The notes under the pieces were generated by a model. It was not told where the DNA came from, searched no databases, and saw nothing but the letters and a program-made list of their open reading frames with translations. Shown here piece by piece: positions 1-8,018 of a stretch of 64,000 nucleotides of DNA; within the stretch, counting starts at the first letter, position 1; every line of letters starts with the position of its first letter. Both the position numbers and the translations under genes were made by a program. Source of the stretch: Planctomycetota bacterium (GTDB lineage: Bacteria > Planctomycetota > UBA1135 > UBA2386); the NCBI GenBank assembly GCA_021776805.1, contig JAJFFD010000003.1:1-64000 (forward strand), in the 5' to 3' direction.

Positions 1-156
1 GCTTGGATGTTCGGGATCTGATCGGACATTGCTGGTGGGCCGAATGATGTGGCGAGGATCATAAAGGGGACGGCGGGTACTGTTGCTTCCCTTATGTTGA
101 AGCTGCTCTCTGACCGACTCGGCAGGTCCTCGCAGTCTTCAAGCCTCGAGCCAAGC
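1..156. other. Left edge, no confident gene
   Basis: No supported gene. On the minus strand an ATG at 27-29 opens a frame reading MSDQIPNI before the window ends, so a divergent gene could start here, but nine codons are too few to judge. The rest is presumably the upstream region of the propeller gene that starts at 157. Confidence 0.3.
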
Positions 157-1494
157 ATGAACCCCTGCAGATCACCTCTCTTACTCGCCCTTCTGCCCCT
201 GTTCGCGTTCTCTCTTCCTGCCCAGGAAGAGAAGAGTTCGCCTACATCCTGGGGCAACTGGATCTCTTGGCGTGGATTCGCCAGCCGAGGTCTCGCCGAA
301 AATAGCAATCCACCGATTGAGTGGAGCGAGACGAAGAACGTCCGTTGGAAGGCGGAGATTCCCGGCCGCTCTCTATCCACGCCCATCGTCCTGGCGAATT
401 GGGTGTACTTGCTTACGGCGGTTCCTTCCGAACGCGAAGGCGAAGCGACCAATCTCGAGCCTGCAAATCCTCGGTCGAACCCGCCACCGACGGTGGAATA
501 CGATTTCTTCTTGCTCGCCCTGGACCGTGGGGACGGCAAGGAGGTCTGGAAGACTCTGCTCGCAACGGCGATCCCGCACGAGGGTGGGCATGCCAGCAGT
601 AGTCAGGCCTCGAGCTCGCCGGTAACGGATGGCGAGCATGTCTTTGTCAACCTGGGCTCCCGTGGGATCCACTGTGTGGATTTGGCAGGCGAGGTTGTTT
701 GGTCCAGAGACCTCGGTTTGATGCGGACCAGGCATCAGTACGGCGAAGGGAGTTCGCCAGTGCTCTTTGGCGACAAGCTCATCGTCAATCGGGACCAGGA
801 GGGAGAGTCCTTCCTGCATGTCCTCGATAAGATCAGCGGTGAGGATGTCTGGCAGGTGGCGCGGGATGAGGAAACCAACTGGACAACTCCCCTCGTCGTC
901 CTGGTTGAAGGTCAGCCTCAGATCGTCGTTGCCGCGCACAATGCCTCCCGTGGCTATGACCTGGAGACTGGTGAATCGCTTTGGACTCTGCCGGGGATGA
1001 CGAAGCTCTGCATACCGAGTCCCATGCACGCGGAGGGCATCGTCTACCTCATGAGTGGATATCCGGGATCGTCCCTGCAAGCTCTGCGGCTGACCGGCGC
1101 CAAGGGCGACATGAGCGGGAGCGAGTCCCTGCTGTGGACTCATGAGCGCAACACGGCATATGTATCTTCGCCCCTGCTCTATGAAGATCGCCTGTACTTC
1201 GTGCGGGTGGTCAATGGAGTCCTTTCCTGCCTCGATGCCAAGACTGGCGAGGTCCGCTACGAGGGACAGAAGATGCCCGGGATGCGCCGTGTCGTCTCTT
1301 CGATCGTCGGCGGTGGGGGCAGGGTGTACATAACCTCGCAGAATGGGACCACCAAGGTGGTCAAGCATGGGGATGTCTACGAAGAACTCGCTAGCAACAA
1401 GCTCGAGGACGAATTCGAAGCCAGCCCGGCCATCGCTGGTGGGGAGCTGTACCTACGTGGGCATCGCTATTTGTACTGTATTGCCGAGGGTTAG
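157..1494 (+). CDS. Secreted PQQ-like beta-propeller protein
   Basis: A 445-residue exported protein of the PQQ-binding-like (quinoprotein/WD40-type) beta-propeller family common in Planctomycetes. The start was set at ATG 157 because it gives a clean signal peptide (basic/polar start, Leu-rich core, LPA-Q cut near residue 23); the frame stays open to 49 but the extra 36 residues do not look like a leader. Repeated blade motifs recur along the chain (for example 'LDRGDGKEVW', 'LDKISGEDVW', 'LDAKTGEV'). No dehydrogenase catalytic domain is seen, so it is probably a non-enzymatic propeller or scaffold. It converges on the methyltransferase gene, with 5 bases between the stops. Confidence 0.85.
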   Translation: MNPCRSPLLLALLPLFAFSLPAQEEKSSPTSWGNWISWRGFASRGLAENSNPPIEWSETKNVRWKAEIPGRSLSTPIVLANWVYLLTAVPSEREGEATNLEPANPRSNPPPTVEYDFFLLALDRGDGKEVWKTLLATAIPHEGGHASSSQASSSPVTDGEHVFVNLGSRGIHCVDLAGEVVWSRDLGLMRTRHQYGEGSSPVLFGDKLIVNRDQEGESFLHVLDKISGEDVWQVARDEETNWTTPLVVLVEGQPQIVVAAHNASRGYDLETGESLWTLPGMTKLCIPSPMHAEGIVYLMSGYPGSSLQALRLTGAKGDMSGSESLLWTHERNTAYVSSPLLYEDRLYFVRVVNGVLSCLDAKTGEVRYEGQKMPGMRRVVSSIVGGGGRVYITSQNGTTKVVKHGDVYEELASNKLEDEFEASPAIAGGELYLRGHRYLYCIAEG

Positions 1495-1499
1495 TCGGC

Positions 1500-2366
1500 T
1501 CAGTACAGGCTGTTGGTGACCATGAAGTCGTGGTGTGCAGAGATGGTCTTGCTCTCCCGCTTCATCGGGATATTCCGCGCCTCGTGGTCGAGGATGTGAC
1601 AGGCGTACATCATCCTGTGCCAGCGTTCGACCAACTGGGTTCTTCGTCCGGGAAGGCTGCGGTCTTGGTCGATCTTGCGTGACTCCTGAGCTGCATTGAA
1701 CTCGCGAATAGCGAGCAGCTCGCCACACCATGAGTTGGCAAAGTAGAAGCTGATGTCATCGAAGTAGATGCTCACCGCCGGGCTGTAGTGGTCAGCCGGC
1801 CCATCGAAGACCCGGAAGGCGCTCTTGGTGCCCGAGTAGATATCGACATCGATGGAGACGAAGCCAAGAGGGGCTTCTGGAGAGAGGGTCTCGCGAAAGC
1901 CGTCGATGGTGTCCTTGATGTCGCCGATGATCAGGTTGGCCTTGCCGGCGATGCGTTCCTTGAGCAGGGCCGGATCTTCCATGACGAAGTCGCCTGGATT
2001 CCACAGCTCAGCGTGGTCCTTGTGTCCCTGCACATCAGGAAGTCCCGCACCGGTATCGAAGCCGGTGATGATGAACTCGACCCCGGTCTCGTTGCTGATC
2101 AGCTCAGCGAGCTTGACCATGTTCAGCAGTCCGGCGCCGCTCGCTACACCGAATTCACAGATGTTGGTTTTGCTCTGTGAGAAGTGTTTGGCGATATCTG
2201 CAGCACGAAGCATGCCATAGGCGTAGTGCGCCCGCGTAATCAGTCCGTGCAGCTCACGTTCGCGAAAACTGCCATGCTTGTTGATCCATGCGTCCTCTCC
2301 AGCGAGGAGTTTTCCGAGCTTCCGCCGGGCTCTGAAGGAAAACGAGTCTTTTGAGTTGGACGGCAT
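1500..2366 (-). CDS. TylF-like class I SAM-dependent methyltransferase
   Basis: A 288-residue protein resembling the TylF/CmcI-type O-methyltransferase group. The glycine-rich SAM-binding stretch 'CEFGVASGAGLLNM' is followed by an acidic strand end ('ITGFDTGAGLP'), and later 'FVSIDVDIYSGT' and 'IYFDDI' match the metal/substrate-binding acidic motifs of that family. The start at 2366 has an AGGAG eight bases upstream on the minus strand; a longer frame to 2528 lacks support. The substrate cannot be deduced. It is divergent from egtB across about 210 bases. Confidence 0.75.
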   Translation of the reverse strand: MPSNSKDSFSFRARRKLGKLLAGEDAWINKHGSFRERELHGLITRAHYAYGMLRAADIAKHFSQSKTNICEFGVASGAGLLNMVKLAELISNETGVEFIITGFDTGAGLPDVQGHKDHAELWNPGDFVMEDPALLKERIAGKANLIIGDIKDTIDGFRETLSPEAPLGFVSIDVDIYSGTKSAFRVFDGPADHYSPAVSIYFDDISFYFANSWCGELLAIREFNAAQESRKIDQDRSLPGRRTQLVERWHRMMYACHILDHEARNIPMKRESKTISAHHDFMVTNSLY

Positions 2367-2577
2367 TGCCGAGTCTCCTGGCCGGAATGGGTTTAGGCGG
2401 TCATGTCTGCTAGGACGGCGGAATGCTAACCAGCTCTCGAACTGGCGCGCAAGTGTATTGATTCTGCGGCGGCAGGCCCTCTGGCGACTCGAGTCCAGAA
2501 AACCGATCGATTCTCGATCTCCTTGCATGCAAAGCTAGACTCCAGTGCCTTCGACTCCTCGCCAGAACAGAGCTCCC

Positions 2578-3852
2578 ATGACGATGCCAAAGACTTCAAT
2601 GCCGAGGCGTGAGCGGCTGATGTCCGATTACTCGGATTTGCGGGCTACGACCATGGCCCTCTGCGATCCCCTCGAGCCCGAGGACATGGTTGTGCAGACG
2701 ATGCCCGACGTGAGCCCGACCAAGTGGCACCTGGCGCACGTGACCTGGTTCTTCGAGACTTTTGTCCTGGATAGGAGCGGGAGGCCCTACGCGCCCTTCA
2801 ATCCGGGCTACCACCAGCTCTTCAACTCCTACTACCAGAGTCAGGGCAAGCCCTTCCCCAGGGCCGAACGCGGCTTCCTGTCGCGTCCAACCGTCGATGA
2901 TGTGCGTGCATACCGCGAGCACGTGGACTCGGCCATGCTGGAATTGATCTCGGACAGTTCGGATGCTGTCATCGAGCGGGTGGCGTCGGTCGTGGAGGTG
3001 GGCTTGCATCATGAGCAACAGCATCAGGAGCTCATGCTCATGGATGTAAAGCATGTGCTGGCCAAGAACCCTCTGCGTCCGGCCTACCAGTCGAAACCAA
3101 GTCTGGTGAATACCTCCGTCCCCTCGATGCAATGGTGCTCATCAACCGGGGACGCGGTGAGAATCGGCAACAAGACTGCGGAATTCAGCTTCGATAACGA
3201 GGGTCCGGAACACGAGGTGCTGGTGCACCCATTCGAGTTGGCTAGCCGTTTGGTGACCGTCGGTGAGTATCTCAGCTTCATGGCTGAGGGTGGCTACGAA
3301 CGACCTGAACTCTGGCTGGCTGACGGTTGGGAGTTGGTGCAGCGCGAGAACTGGCGCAGCCCCTTGTACTGGGAGGAGTCAGAGGATGGCTGGCGTGTGA
3401 TGACACTCACAGGGCTGCGCCCGGTGGATCCTGGTGAGCCCGTATGCCACGTGAGCTATTACGAAGCGGATGCCTTCGCGACCTGGGCAGGGCTCCGTCT
3501 GCCTACGGAGTTCGAATGGGAGTACGCGGCCAAGGGACGTTCGATCGCCGGCACCTTCCTCGAATCCGAGACCTTTCATCCGCAGTCGATCGGCCACCTG
3601 GGCGAGGCTGCTGAACCAGCGCAGCTCTTTGGTGATGTCTGGGAGTGGACTTCGAGTGCCTATGCGCCCTATCCAGGCTACCGGCCCTTTGCCGGCAATC
3701 TCGGTGAGTACAACGGCAAGTTCATGGCCAACCAGATGGTGCTCCGCGGTGGTAGCTGCGTCTCCCCAAAGAGCCATCTGCGCGAGACCTACCGCAACTT
3801 CTACTATCCGCAGCAGCGCTGGATGTTCGCGGGTATCCGTCTGGCGAGATAG
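2578..3852 (+). CDS. egtB: Ergothioneine biosynthesis protein EgtB (hercynine oxygenase)
   Basis: A 424-residue non-heme iron sulfoxide synthase that couples hercynine to a thiol in ergothioneine synthesis. The N-terminal DinB-like part carries the iron ligands: H51 in 'WHLAHVTWFFE' and the HEQQH pair at H145 and H149. The C-terminal FGE-sulfatase-like domain shows 'LRLPTEFEWEYAA' and ends with the family signature 'LRGGSCVSPKSHLRETYRNF'. Start is uncertain among 2545, 2578 and 2620; all precede the DinB domain. The methyltransferase partner EgtD is not next to it; the divergent methyltransferase does not look like EgtD. Confidence 0.9.
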   Translation: MTMPKTSMPRRERLMSDYSDLRATTMALCDPLEPEDMVVQTMPDVSPTKWHLAHVTWFFETFVLDRSGRPYAPFNPGYHQLFNSYYQSQGKPFPRAERGFLSRPTVDDVRAYREHVDSAMLELISDSSDAVIERVASVVEVGLHHEQQHQELMLMDVKHVLAKNPLRPAYQSKPSLVNTSVPSMQWCSSTGDAVRIGNKTAEFSFDNEGPEHEVLVHPFELASRLVTVGEYLSFMAEGGYERPELWLADGWELVQRENWRSPLYWEESEDGWRVMTLTGLRPVDPGEPVCHVSYYEADAFATWAGLRLPTEFEWEYAAKGRSIAGTFLESETFHPQSIGHLGEAAEPAQLFGDVWEWTSSAYAPYPGYRPFAGNLGEYNGKFMANQMVLRGGSCVSPKSHLRETYRNFYYPQQRWMFAGIRLAR

Positions 3853-3955
3853 AGCGGAGTTCTTGGAAAACGCAGGTAAGGGCCTCTCGTCTGCCTGCAC
3901 CAATCTGTCCTGCGCACGAGTCGCGTGTGCGGATCAGGACAGAAACCCAGGAACC

Positions 3956-4480
3956 ATGATGATTAAGCTCAGTGCATTCGCCGTCGCCAGCCTGGCTGCG
4001 GTTGCCTTCCTCCTCCCTCTCACCAGTGAATCCCAGCTCGACGCCCGGCAAGATAGCAAGCCGAGCGCCAGTGACGAGAGTCGAGCCTATCTCCACGGGT
4101 TCAATATCCCCAGCAGCGGCCTGGCCCTCGAGGGGTATTGCCCGGTGGCCTACTTTGCGGTCAACAAGCCCGTGCGCGGCAAGCCCGAGTTCGCATCGAC
4201 GCATGATGGAGTGACCTACTATCTGGTCAATGCGAATGCGAAGAAGGCCTTCGATGAGGAGCCTGAGAAGTACCTGCCCGCCTACGGCGGTTGGTGTGCC
4301 TTCGGCATGGCGGTGGAGGACAAGTTCCCCATCGACCCAACCAAGTTCAAGATTGTCGATGGCCGCCTATTCGTCTTCCTCAAGAACAAGAATGTGAACG
4401 CCCTCGAACTTTGGAACAAGGGTGACGAAAAGGAACTCATCGAGAAGGCCGATGCCCATTGGGCGAAGGTCAGTGGCTGA
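3956..4480 (+). CDS. Secreted YHS-domain protein
   Basis: A 174-residue exported protein. Start at 3956 follows a CAGGA sequence and gives a signal peptide (residues about 1-26) with a predicted cut before Gln ('TSES-QLDARQ'). The mature part contains a YHS domain: 'LEGYCPVAYF', then 'YYLVNANAKKAFDEEPEKYLP' and 'GGWCAFGMA'. YHS domains are associated with metal or heme-related roles, but the ligand here is unknown. The gene ends just before a strong intrinsic terminator. Confidence 0.8.
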   Translation: MMIKLSAFAVASLAAVAFLLPLTSESQLDARQDSKPSASDESRAYLHGFNIPSSGLALEGYCPVAYFAVNKPVRGKPEFASTHDGVTYYLVNANAKKAFDEEPEKYLPAYGGWCAFGMAVEDKFPIDPTKFKIVDGRLFVFLKNKNVNALELWNKGDEKELIEKADAHWAKVSG

Positions 4481-4498
4481 GCCCCCAGCCAAGACTGC

Positions 4499-4540
4499 AA
4501 GCCCTTCTCTTGCCGCGATTGGCAGAGAAGGGCTTTTCTT
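4499..4540 (+). terminator. Intrinsic terminator after the YHS gene
   Basis: A perfect 12-bp inverted repeat (4499-4510 with 4524-4535) with a 13-base loop is followed by TTCTT. It lies 19 bases after the YHS stop and between convergent genes. The T-tract favours action on the plus strand. Confidence 0.85.
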
Positions 4541-4553
4541 GTTAAGGCCCGAA

Positions 4554-4778
4554 TCACTCGAAGGAAGCAAGCAGGGCTTCGAACTCTTCGCTGCAGTTGG
4601 GGCAGACTCGGAGGTGCTGAGCCACCTGACTCAATTCGCTCGCCAGGGTCTCTTCAGCGCGCAGCTTCTCCAGGTAGGTGGCGACTCGAGCCAAGAACTC
4701 CTCGCAATCGATCTCCTCAGCTTGCGTCGCGGCAACCTGTTGCAGGAGGTCTCGAAGCTGTTCGCGGGTGGGTTTCAC
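4554..4778 (-). CDS. Small cytosolic zinc-finger anti-sigma factor (zf-HC2 type)
   Basis: A 74-residue protein with the zinc anti-sigma (ZAS) signature HxxxCxxC: H55, C59 and C62, plus an upstream Cys at 25 ('DCEEFL') as the likely fourth ligand. It has no membrane segment, so it would act in the cytosol, as RsrA-type anti-sigma factors do, rather than sensing at the membrane. Its start overlaps the stop of the sigma-factor gene by 4 bases (ATGA), so the two are almost certainly co-translated and the sigma factor is its partner. Confidence 0.75.
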   Translation of the reverse strand: MKPTREQLRDLLQQVAATQAEEIDCEEFLARVATYLEKLRAEETLASELSQVAQHLRVCPNCSEEFEALLASFE

Positions 4779-5374
4779 TCTTGCTTGGTGGCTTTGGCGA
4801 GTTGTTGTCTTACATCCTCGTCGCGGAATCCGGCCCGTTCGAGAGCCAGGCGGAGCTTCTTCCGCGCGTCGTGATGCAGCTTGTAGAGGGCGTTTGGCTT
4901 TATGTCGAGGCGTTCGGCGAGCAATGCCGTGGGCGCTCCGGCTAATTCCGCCAGGACTGCAGTTCGTTGGCGTTCGGTGAGGCTATGTTCGATGGCAAGG
5001 CCCAGGGTCTTGAGCAGGTCACCCCGCTCTACATTGTCAGCTGGATCTGCTGCAGATGGATCCGCTTGCACGAGCTCAATCGCGTCCAGCGACGAAGGAT
5101 CGTAGCGTCGGGCGCGCAGGCTTCCGAAGGCGCCACGAAGTGCAACAGCCATCGCCCAGGTGGTGAATTGGCTGTCCCCACGAAAACCTGCCAAGCCCTC
5201 CAGCACCCGTAAGACTGCTTCTTGTGCAAAGTCGTCGAGATCAGAATCCCCGACCCCCTGTTTGCGCAGTGCCTTGGCGAGTCCTCTCCGCAGAAAGGTC
5301 TGCAGCTCTTCCGCTGCCGCGCTCGAACTGGGGAGCTCGGTCAACCATTGAGAATTGGAGCGGGTTTTCACCAT
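4775..5374 (-). CDS. ECF-type RNA polymerase sigma factor
   Basis: A 199-residue sigma-70 family protein lacking regions 1 and 3. Region 2 spans about residues 25-95 ('DLDDFAQEAVLRVLEGLAGF' and 'FTTWAMAVALRGAFGSLRARR'); region 4 follows at about 130-185 ('LTERQRTAVLAELAGAPTALLAERLDIKPNALYK' region). It is the first gene of a two-gene unit with the ZAS protein. GTG at 5371 is an alternative start with GAGG at better spacing than ATG 5374. Confidence 0.85.
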   Translation of the reverse strand: MVKTRSNSQWLTELPSSSAAAEELQTFLRRGLAKALRKQGVGDSDLDDFAQEAVLRVLEGLAGFRGDSQFTTWAMAVALRGAFGSLRARRYDPSSLDAIELVQADPSAADPADNVERGDLLKTLGLAIEHSLTERQRTAVLAELAGAPTALLAERLDIKPNALYKLHHDARKKLRLALERAGFRDEDVRQQLAKATKQE

Positions 5375-5470
5375 ACCTCGCGCGGTGCAGGGGCAGCATA
5401 TACCCTGACCTCCTTGCGGAGCTCGTGAGTATCCGAATTCCTGCTCTCCGATCCGTTGGCGGCTGCAAAC

Positions 5471-6109
5471 ATGAAAGCAACCCTTCGCCTGATTTTCTGG
5501 CCGACGGTAATCACTCTGCTCGTCAGTCTCTTGCGACTGTACTTTCAGGTGCAGGGTTCGATGAGTTCGCGATCAGGAGGGAGCTTGGCCGTGTTGGGCA
5601 TCAGCTGGCTCGTCTTCATCTTTGGCGCATGGTTCGCGTGGAGGCTCTCGAAGCAGGGCTCTCGCCCGGCTCTGCGCAGAGCGGCGCTCTGGGCTCTGAT
5701 CCCAATGATCGCCCTGGTGCTGGCGGTCATGTTGGGCTTTGGCAACATCGACCAGACCGACCAGAGTGATGCCGCCTACGAGAGTCTGCGCAGCACAGTG
5801 GGCATCATTGTCATCCTCGCGCTGATCGCGGCGGCCTTCTGCTTTGTCATTTGGCCGCGCCTCGCCTTCACCATGCTGCTCTATGCGCTGCCAGCCAGGC
5901 TGACCGTGCTGGCGATCACTTATCTGGCCAAGCAGCAGGACTGGGATACCCACTACACCAAGTTCGGGCCGGGAGGGATCGAGCGCGAGATGGGCGAGAC
6001 CATGTACGCAGCGAGCGTCGCTCAGATGGGCTTTTGGGTCTGCTTCACCGTGGTGGGGGGAGTCTTGGTCGGGACGATCGTCGGGTCTGCAAGGTCGTCC
6101 AAGGACTAG
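5471..6109 (+). CDS. Hypothetical multi-pass membrane protein
   Basis: A 212-residue integral membrane protein with about five hydrophobic segments (near residues 7-25, 40-58, 75-93, 110-150, 185-207 of the product). I do not recognise the family. The ATG at 5471 gives a short basic N-terminus followed at once by a helix; TTG 5456 would add five residues. It overlaps the convergent DoxX-like gene by 4 bases, both genes ending in one shared CTAG. Confidence 0.6.
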   Translation: MKATLRLIFWPTVITLLVSLLRLYFQVQGSMSSRSGGSLAVLGISWLVFIFGAWFAWRLSKQGSRPALRRAALWALIPMIALVLAVMLGFGNIDQTDQSDAAYESLRSTVGIIVILALIAAAFCFVIWPRLAFTMLLYALPARLTVLAITYLAKQQDWDTHYTKFGPGGIEREMGETMYAASVAQMGFWVCFTVVGGVLVGTIVGSARSSKD

Positions 6110-6798
6110 GCTGATCGACCGGCCCTGCGCAGAGCGGCGCAGATCCAGCCAATGAGGACGGCTGCGATCGCGCCGAGGCCAATATAGAAAATGGGGAGGA
6201 CCGCTGAGCTAGGCACGAAACCTCTGGTCGCCAGAAAAAAGCCCATGCCTGTCAGGCCGCCTAGGATCCAGCCACTTGCTTCGAGGAAGTTCATTCCGGA
6301 GAGGAGTCGAGGTCCCCGTCGCTGACGGACCAGCCCTGTTAGGGCTGCCCAGACTCGATCGCCATCCCAGCAGATCAGGTAGGTCACGGCGAGCAGCATG
6401 CCTCCCGTGATCCAGACCGTGCCTTTGAATTCCACTCCGTAGGTGATGAGGAAGATACTGAATGAAATAGGCGCGAAGGCGAGTGCACCCAGGGTGGCCG
6501 TGGCAGGAATGAGTAGAAGCACTCCTGCAATGATCTGCATCCAACCGAGGAAGTACCAGTACGCCCCGGTGCGATACATGGCTTCGAAGAAGAAGCCCAC
6601 TGGATTTTCTGTGCCCAAGCTGGTGAAGCGATTGCCAGTGGCTTTGACCAGCCCTGTAGGGATAAAGGCCATGGCCAGGAGGAGGCGATTCATCAGGGTG
6701 AAGCGCCCGAGCCAGGGCTGACGCCGTGCCCAAGAGTGGGCGGTTGCCAGGAAGCCTGGCAGTGGAGAGCTGGATACAGTGCTTGTGCTGGCCGTCAT
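6106..6798 (-). CDS. DoxX-like integral membrane protein
   Basis: A 230-residue protein with a DoxX/DoxD-type layout: an N-terminal 'LMNRLLLAMAFIPTGLVKATGNRF' motif, a helix pair around 'GAYWYFLGWMQIIAGVLLLIPATATLGAL', and two C-terminal helices. DoxX relatives are membrane oxidoreductase-associated or unassigned proteins; the function here is unknown. Start at 6798 (MTASTST) was chosen over 6921 because the longer frame runs through the divergent intergenic region and a palindromic operator-like site at 6804-6824. Confidence 0.65.
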   Translation of the reverse strand: MTASTSTVSSSPLPGFLATAHSWARRQPWLGRFTLMNRLLLAMAFIPTGLVKATGNRFTSLGTENPVGFFFEAMYRTGAYWYFLGWMQIIAGVLLLIPATATLGALAFAPISFSIFLITYGVEFKGTVWITGGMLLAVTYLICWDGDRVWAALTGLVRQRRGPRLLSGMNFLEASGWILGGLTGMGFFLATRGFVPSSAVLPIFYIGLGAIAAVLIGWICAALRRAGRSA

Positions 6799-6803
6799 GG
6801 GCG

Positions 6804-6824
6804 TTACTTTGTAATGCAAAGTAA
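6804..6824. promoter_or_regulatory. Palindromic operator-like site upstream of the DoxX-like gene
   Basis: A perfect 8-bp inverted repeat TTACTTTG-5-CAAAGTAA sits 5 bases before the DoxX-like start, inside the divergent intergenic region. It is AT-rich in a GC-rich neighbourhood. It could be bound by a dimeric repressor, or fold in the DoxX mRNA next to the ribosome-binding region. The cognate regulator is not visible in the window. Confidence 0.5.
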
Positions 6825-6919
6825 GCGCGCTTGCCAGGGACCTTGTCTCTCTGCTGCTGCCTCTCAATTCGAATCCAATGCTCGCTGCTGGACAGTCGAA
6901 CTGGGAGGATTGGCCGTTC

Positions 6920-7210
6920 ATGTCCCTTCCCTATCTAAAGAAGGCAGTCGCGGAAGACGATCGCGAGACGCTGATCCGCTATGTGCGACTACATCTAGGC
7001 GATGGCGATGATGCCGCCGGCAGCAAGGAGATCGACAAGGCCTGGGTGGAAGCGCTCAAGCCCCTGCTCGAGCTTCCGGAAACCGACCGAGGGTTCATCG
7101 AGTCGACTCTCGCCGAGCGCGACCACGCCACCCTCTGTCACCTGTTCTTCTACTTGCACCTTTACCTTGTCCGCCACAGCGGTGAATGGATCCACGATGG
7201 CCCCTTCTGA
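6920..7210 (+). CDS. Small hypothetical protein upstream of the selenoprotein
   Basis: A 96-residue soluble protein of unknown family, rich in acidic residues, with 'DDRETLIRYVRLHLGDGDD' and a His/Phe/Tyr-rich C-terminal part ('LCHLFFYLHLYLVRHSGEW'). Start at 6920 follows GGGAGGA at about 10 bases; the frame opens earlier at 6878 without a better site. Its 3' end overlaps the start of the in-frame-UGA gene by 14 bases, so the two are translationally coupled and probably work together. Confidence 0.6.
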   Translation: MSLPYLKKAVAEDDRETLIRYVRLHLGDGDDAAGSKEIDKAWVEALKPLLELPETDRGFIESTLAERDHATLCHLFFYLHLYLVRHSGEWIHDGPF

Positions 7211-8018
7211 TTCTTCCCCGAGCAAACAGCTGCGCCCTGGACTTTGGCAGGTCGTCAACGATCGCTATCCCGGTTCGATGATCACCAAGGAGGACCTGGT
7301 TCCTCTCGCAGCACTGAAGAAACCCTTGTCCGAATGCAGGGTGGCCTTCCTCAGTACCTCGGGTGTGCAGCCAAAAGGAAGTCTGCGTTTCGATACCGCC
7401 CATCCAGTGGGGGACTTCACCTTCCGTCGAGTGCCCAGTGAATCTCCGGTCGAGGACTTGGAGATTCATCAGCTCAAGTACCCGACCTTTGGCGCGGAAC
7501 GAGATCTCAATGTGATCTTTCCCATCGAGAGATTGCGAGAGCTTCGCGACGAAGGCGTCATCGGTGCTCTCAATAAGTCCTTCTATACCTTCATCGGTTA
7601 CAACATGGATCCGGAGCGGGTTGAGCGAACTCTTGCCAGGGACGTGGCAGAAGCTTTGGTGGAAGACCAGGTAGACATAGCCCTGGCAGCTCCGGCTTGA
7701 CCGATTTGCCACCAGACCATCGCGCTCGTGCAGCGCGAGACCGAGAGAATGGGGATTCCCAGCGTTAGCCCGAGTGTTGCTCGTGATGTGACCGAGCATG
7801 CCAAACCGCCGCGCGCGGTCTTCTTACCATTCATGATGGGGCATCACTTCGGCGTGCCCTTTCACAAGCAGCTGCAGCGTCGAGTGCTCATGGAGATGCT
7901 CGCAGAGCTCGAGTCGGCAACTGAGAGTGGCAGCATCAGAGACCTGGACCTGAGTTGGGCCCAGGCGCGGCGTGAGGGCAAGGAAATCGAAGCTCGTCTG
8001 GCCTCAGCAGGGGGCTAG
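7197..8018 (+). CDS. Selenoprotein of the glycine/sarcosine/betaine/D-proline reductase B (GrdB/PrdB-like) superfamily, UGA read as Sec
   Basis: A 273-residue product if the TGA at 7698-7700 is read as selenocysteine (residue 168). Both halves are in one frame. The N-terminal half has '[20 protein letters not shown]' and '[19 protein letters not shown]', as in GrdB/PrdB-like proteins. The TGA falls in '[17 protein letters not shown]', a UxxC redox motif (Sec168, Cys171) where this superfamily carries Sec or Cys. The second half continues normally ('[10 protein letters not shown]...[11 protein letters not shown]') to a TAG shared with the convergent acr3 gene. A hairpin after the UGA fits a bacterial SECIS. 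The substrate is unknown; it need not be glycine or proline. Confidence 0.85.
7698..7738 (+). promoter_or_regulatory. UGA-Sec codon with predicted bacterial SECIS stem-loop
   Basis: UGA at 7698-7700 is followed by a perfect 7-bp stem (7720-7726 with 7732-7738) and a 5-base loop CGUGC at 7727-7731. The loop begins 26 bases past the UGA and has G at its second position, matching the spacing and loop rule I recall for bacterial SECIS elements read by SelB. Confidence 0.7.

Noticed and set aside
373-1368. Long minus-strand open frame opposite the PQQ-like propeller gene
   Set aside because: No family resemblance or signal, and the plus-strand frame has a clear signal peptide and propeller repeats. 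The minus frame is an antisense shadow caused by high GC.
7698-7700. Reading the GrdB-like gene as a pseudogene split by a nonsense mutation
   Set aside because: The stop is TGA, falls exactly at the family's redox residue, the rest of the frame is intact, a SECIS-like hairpin follows, and a second gene in the window shows the same features.
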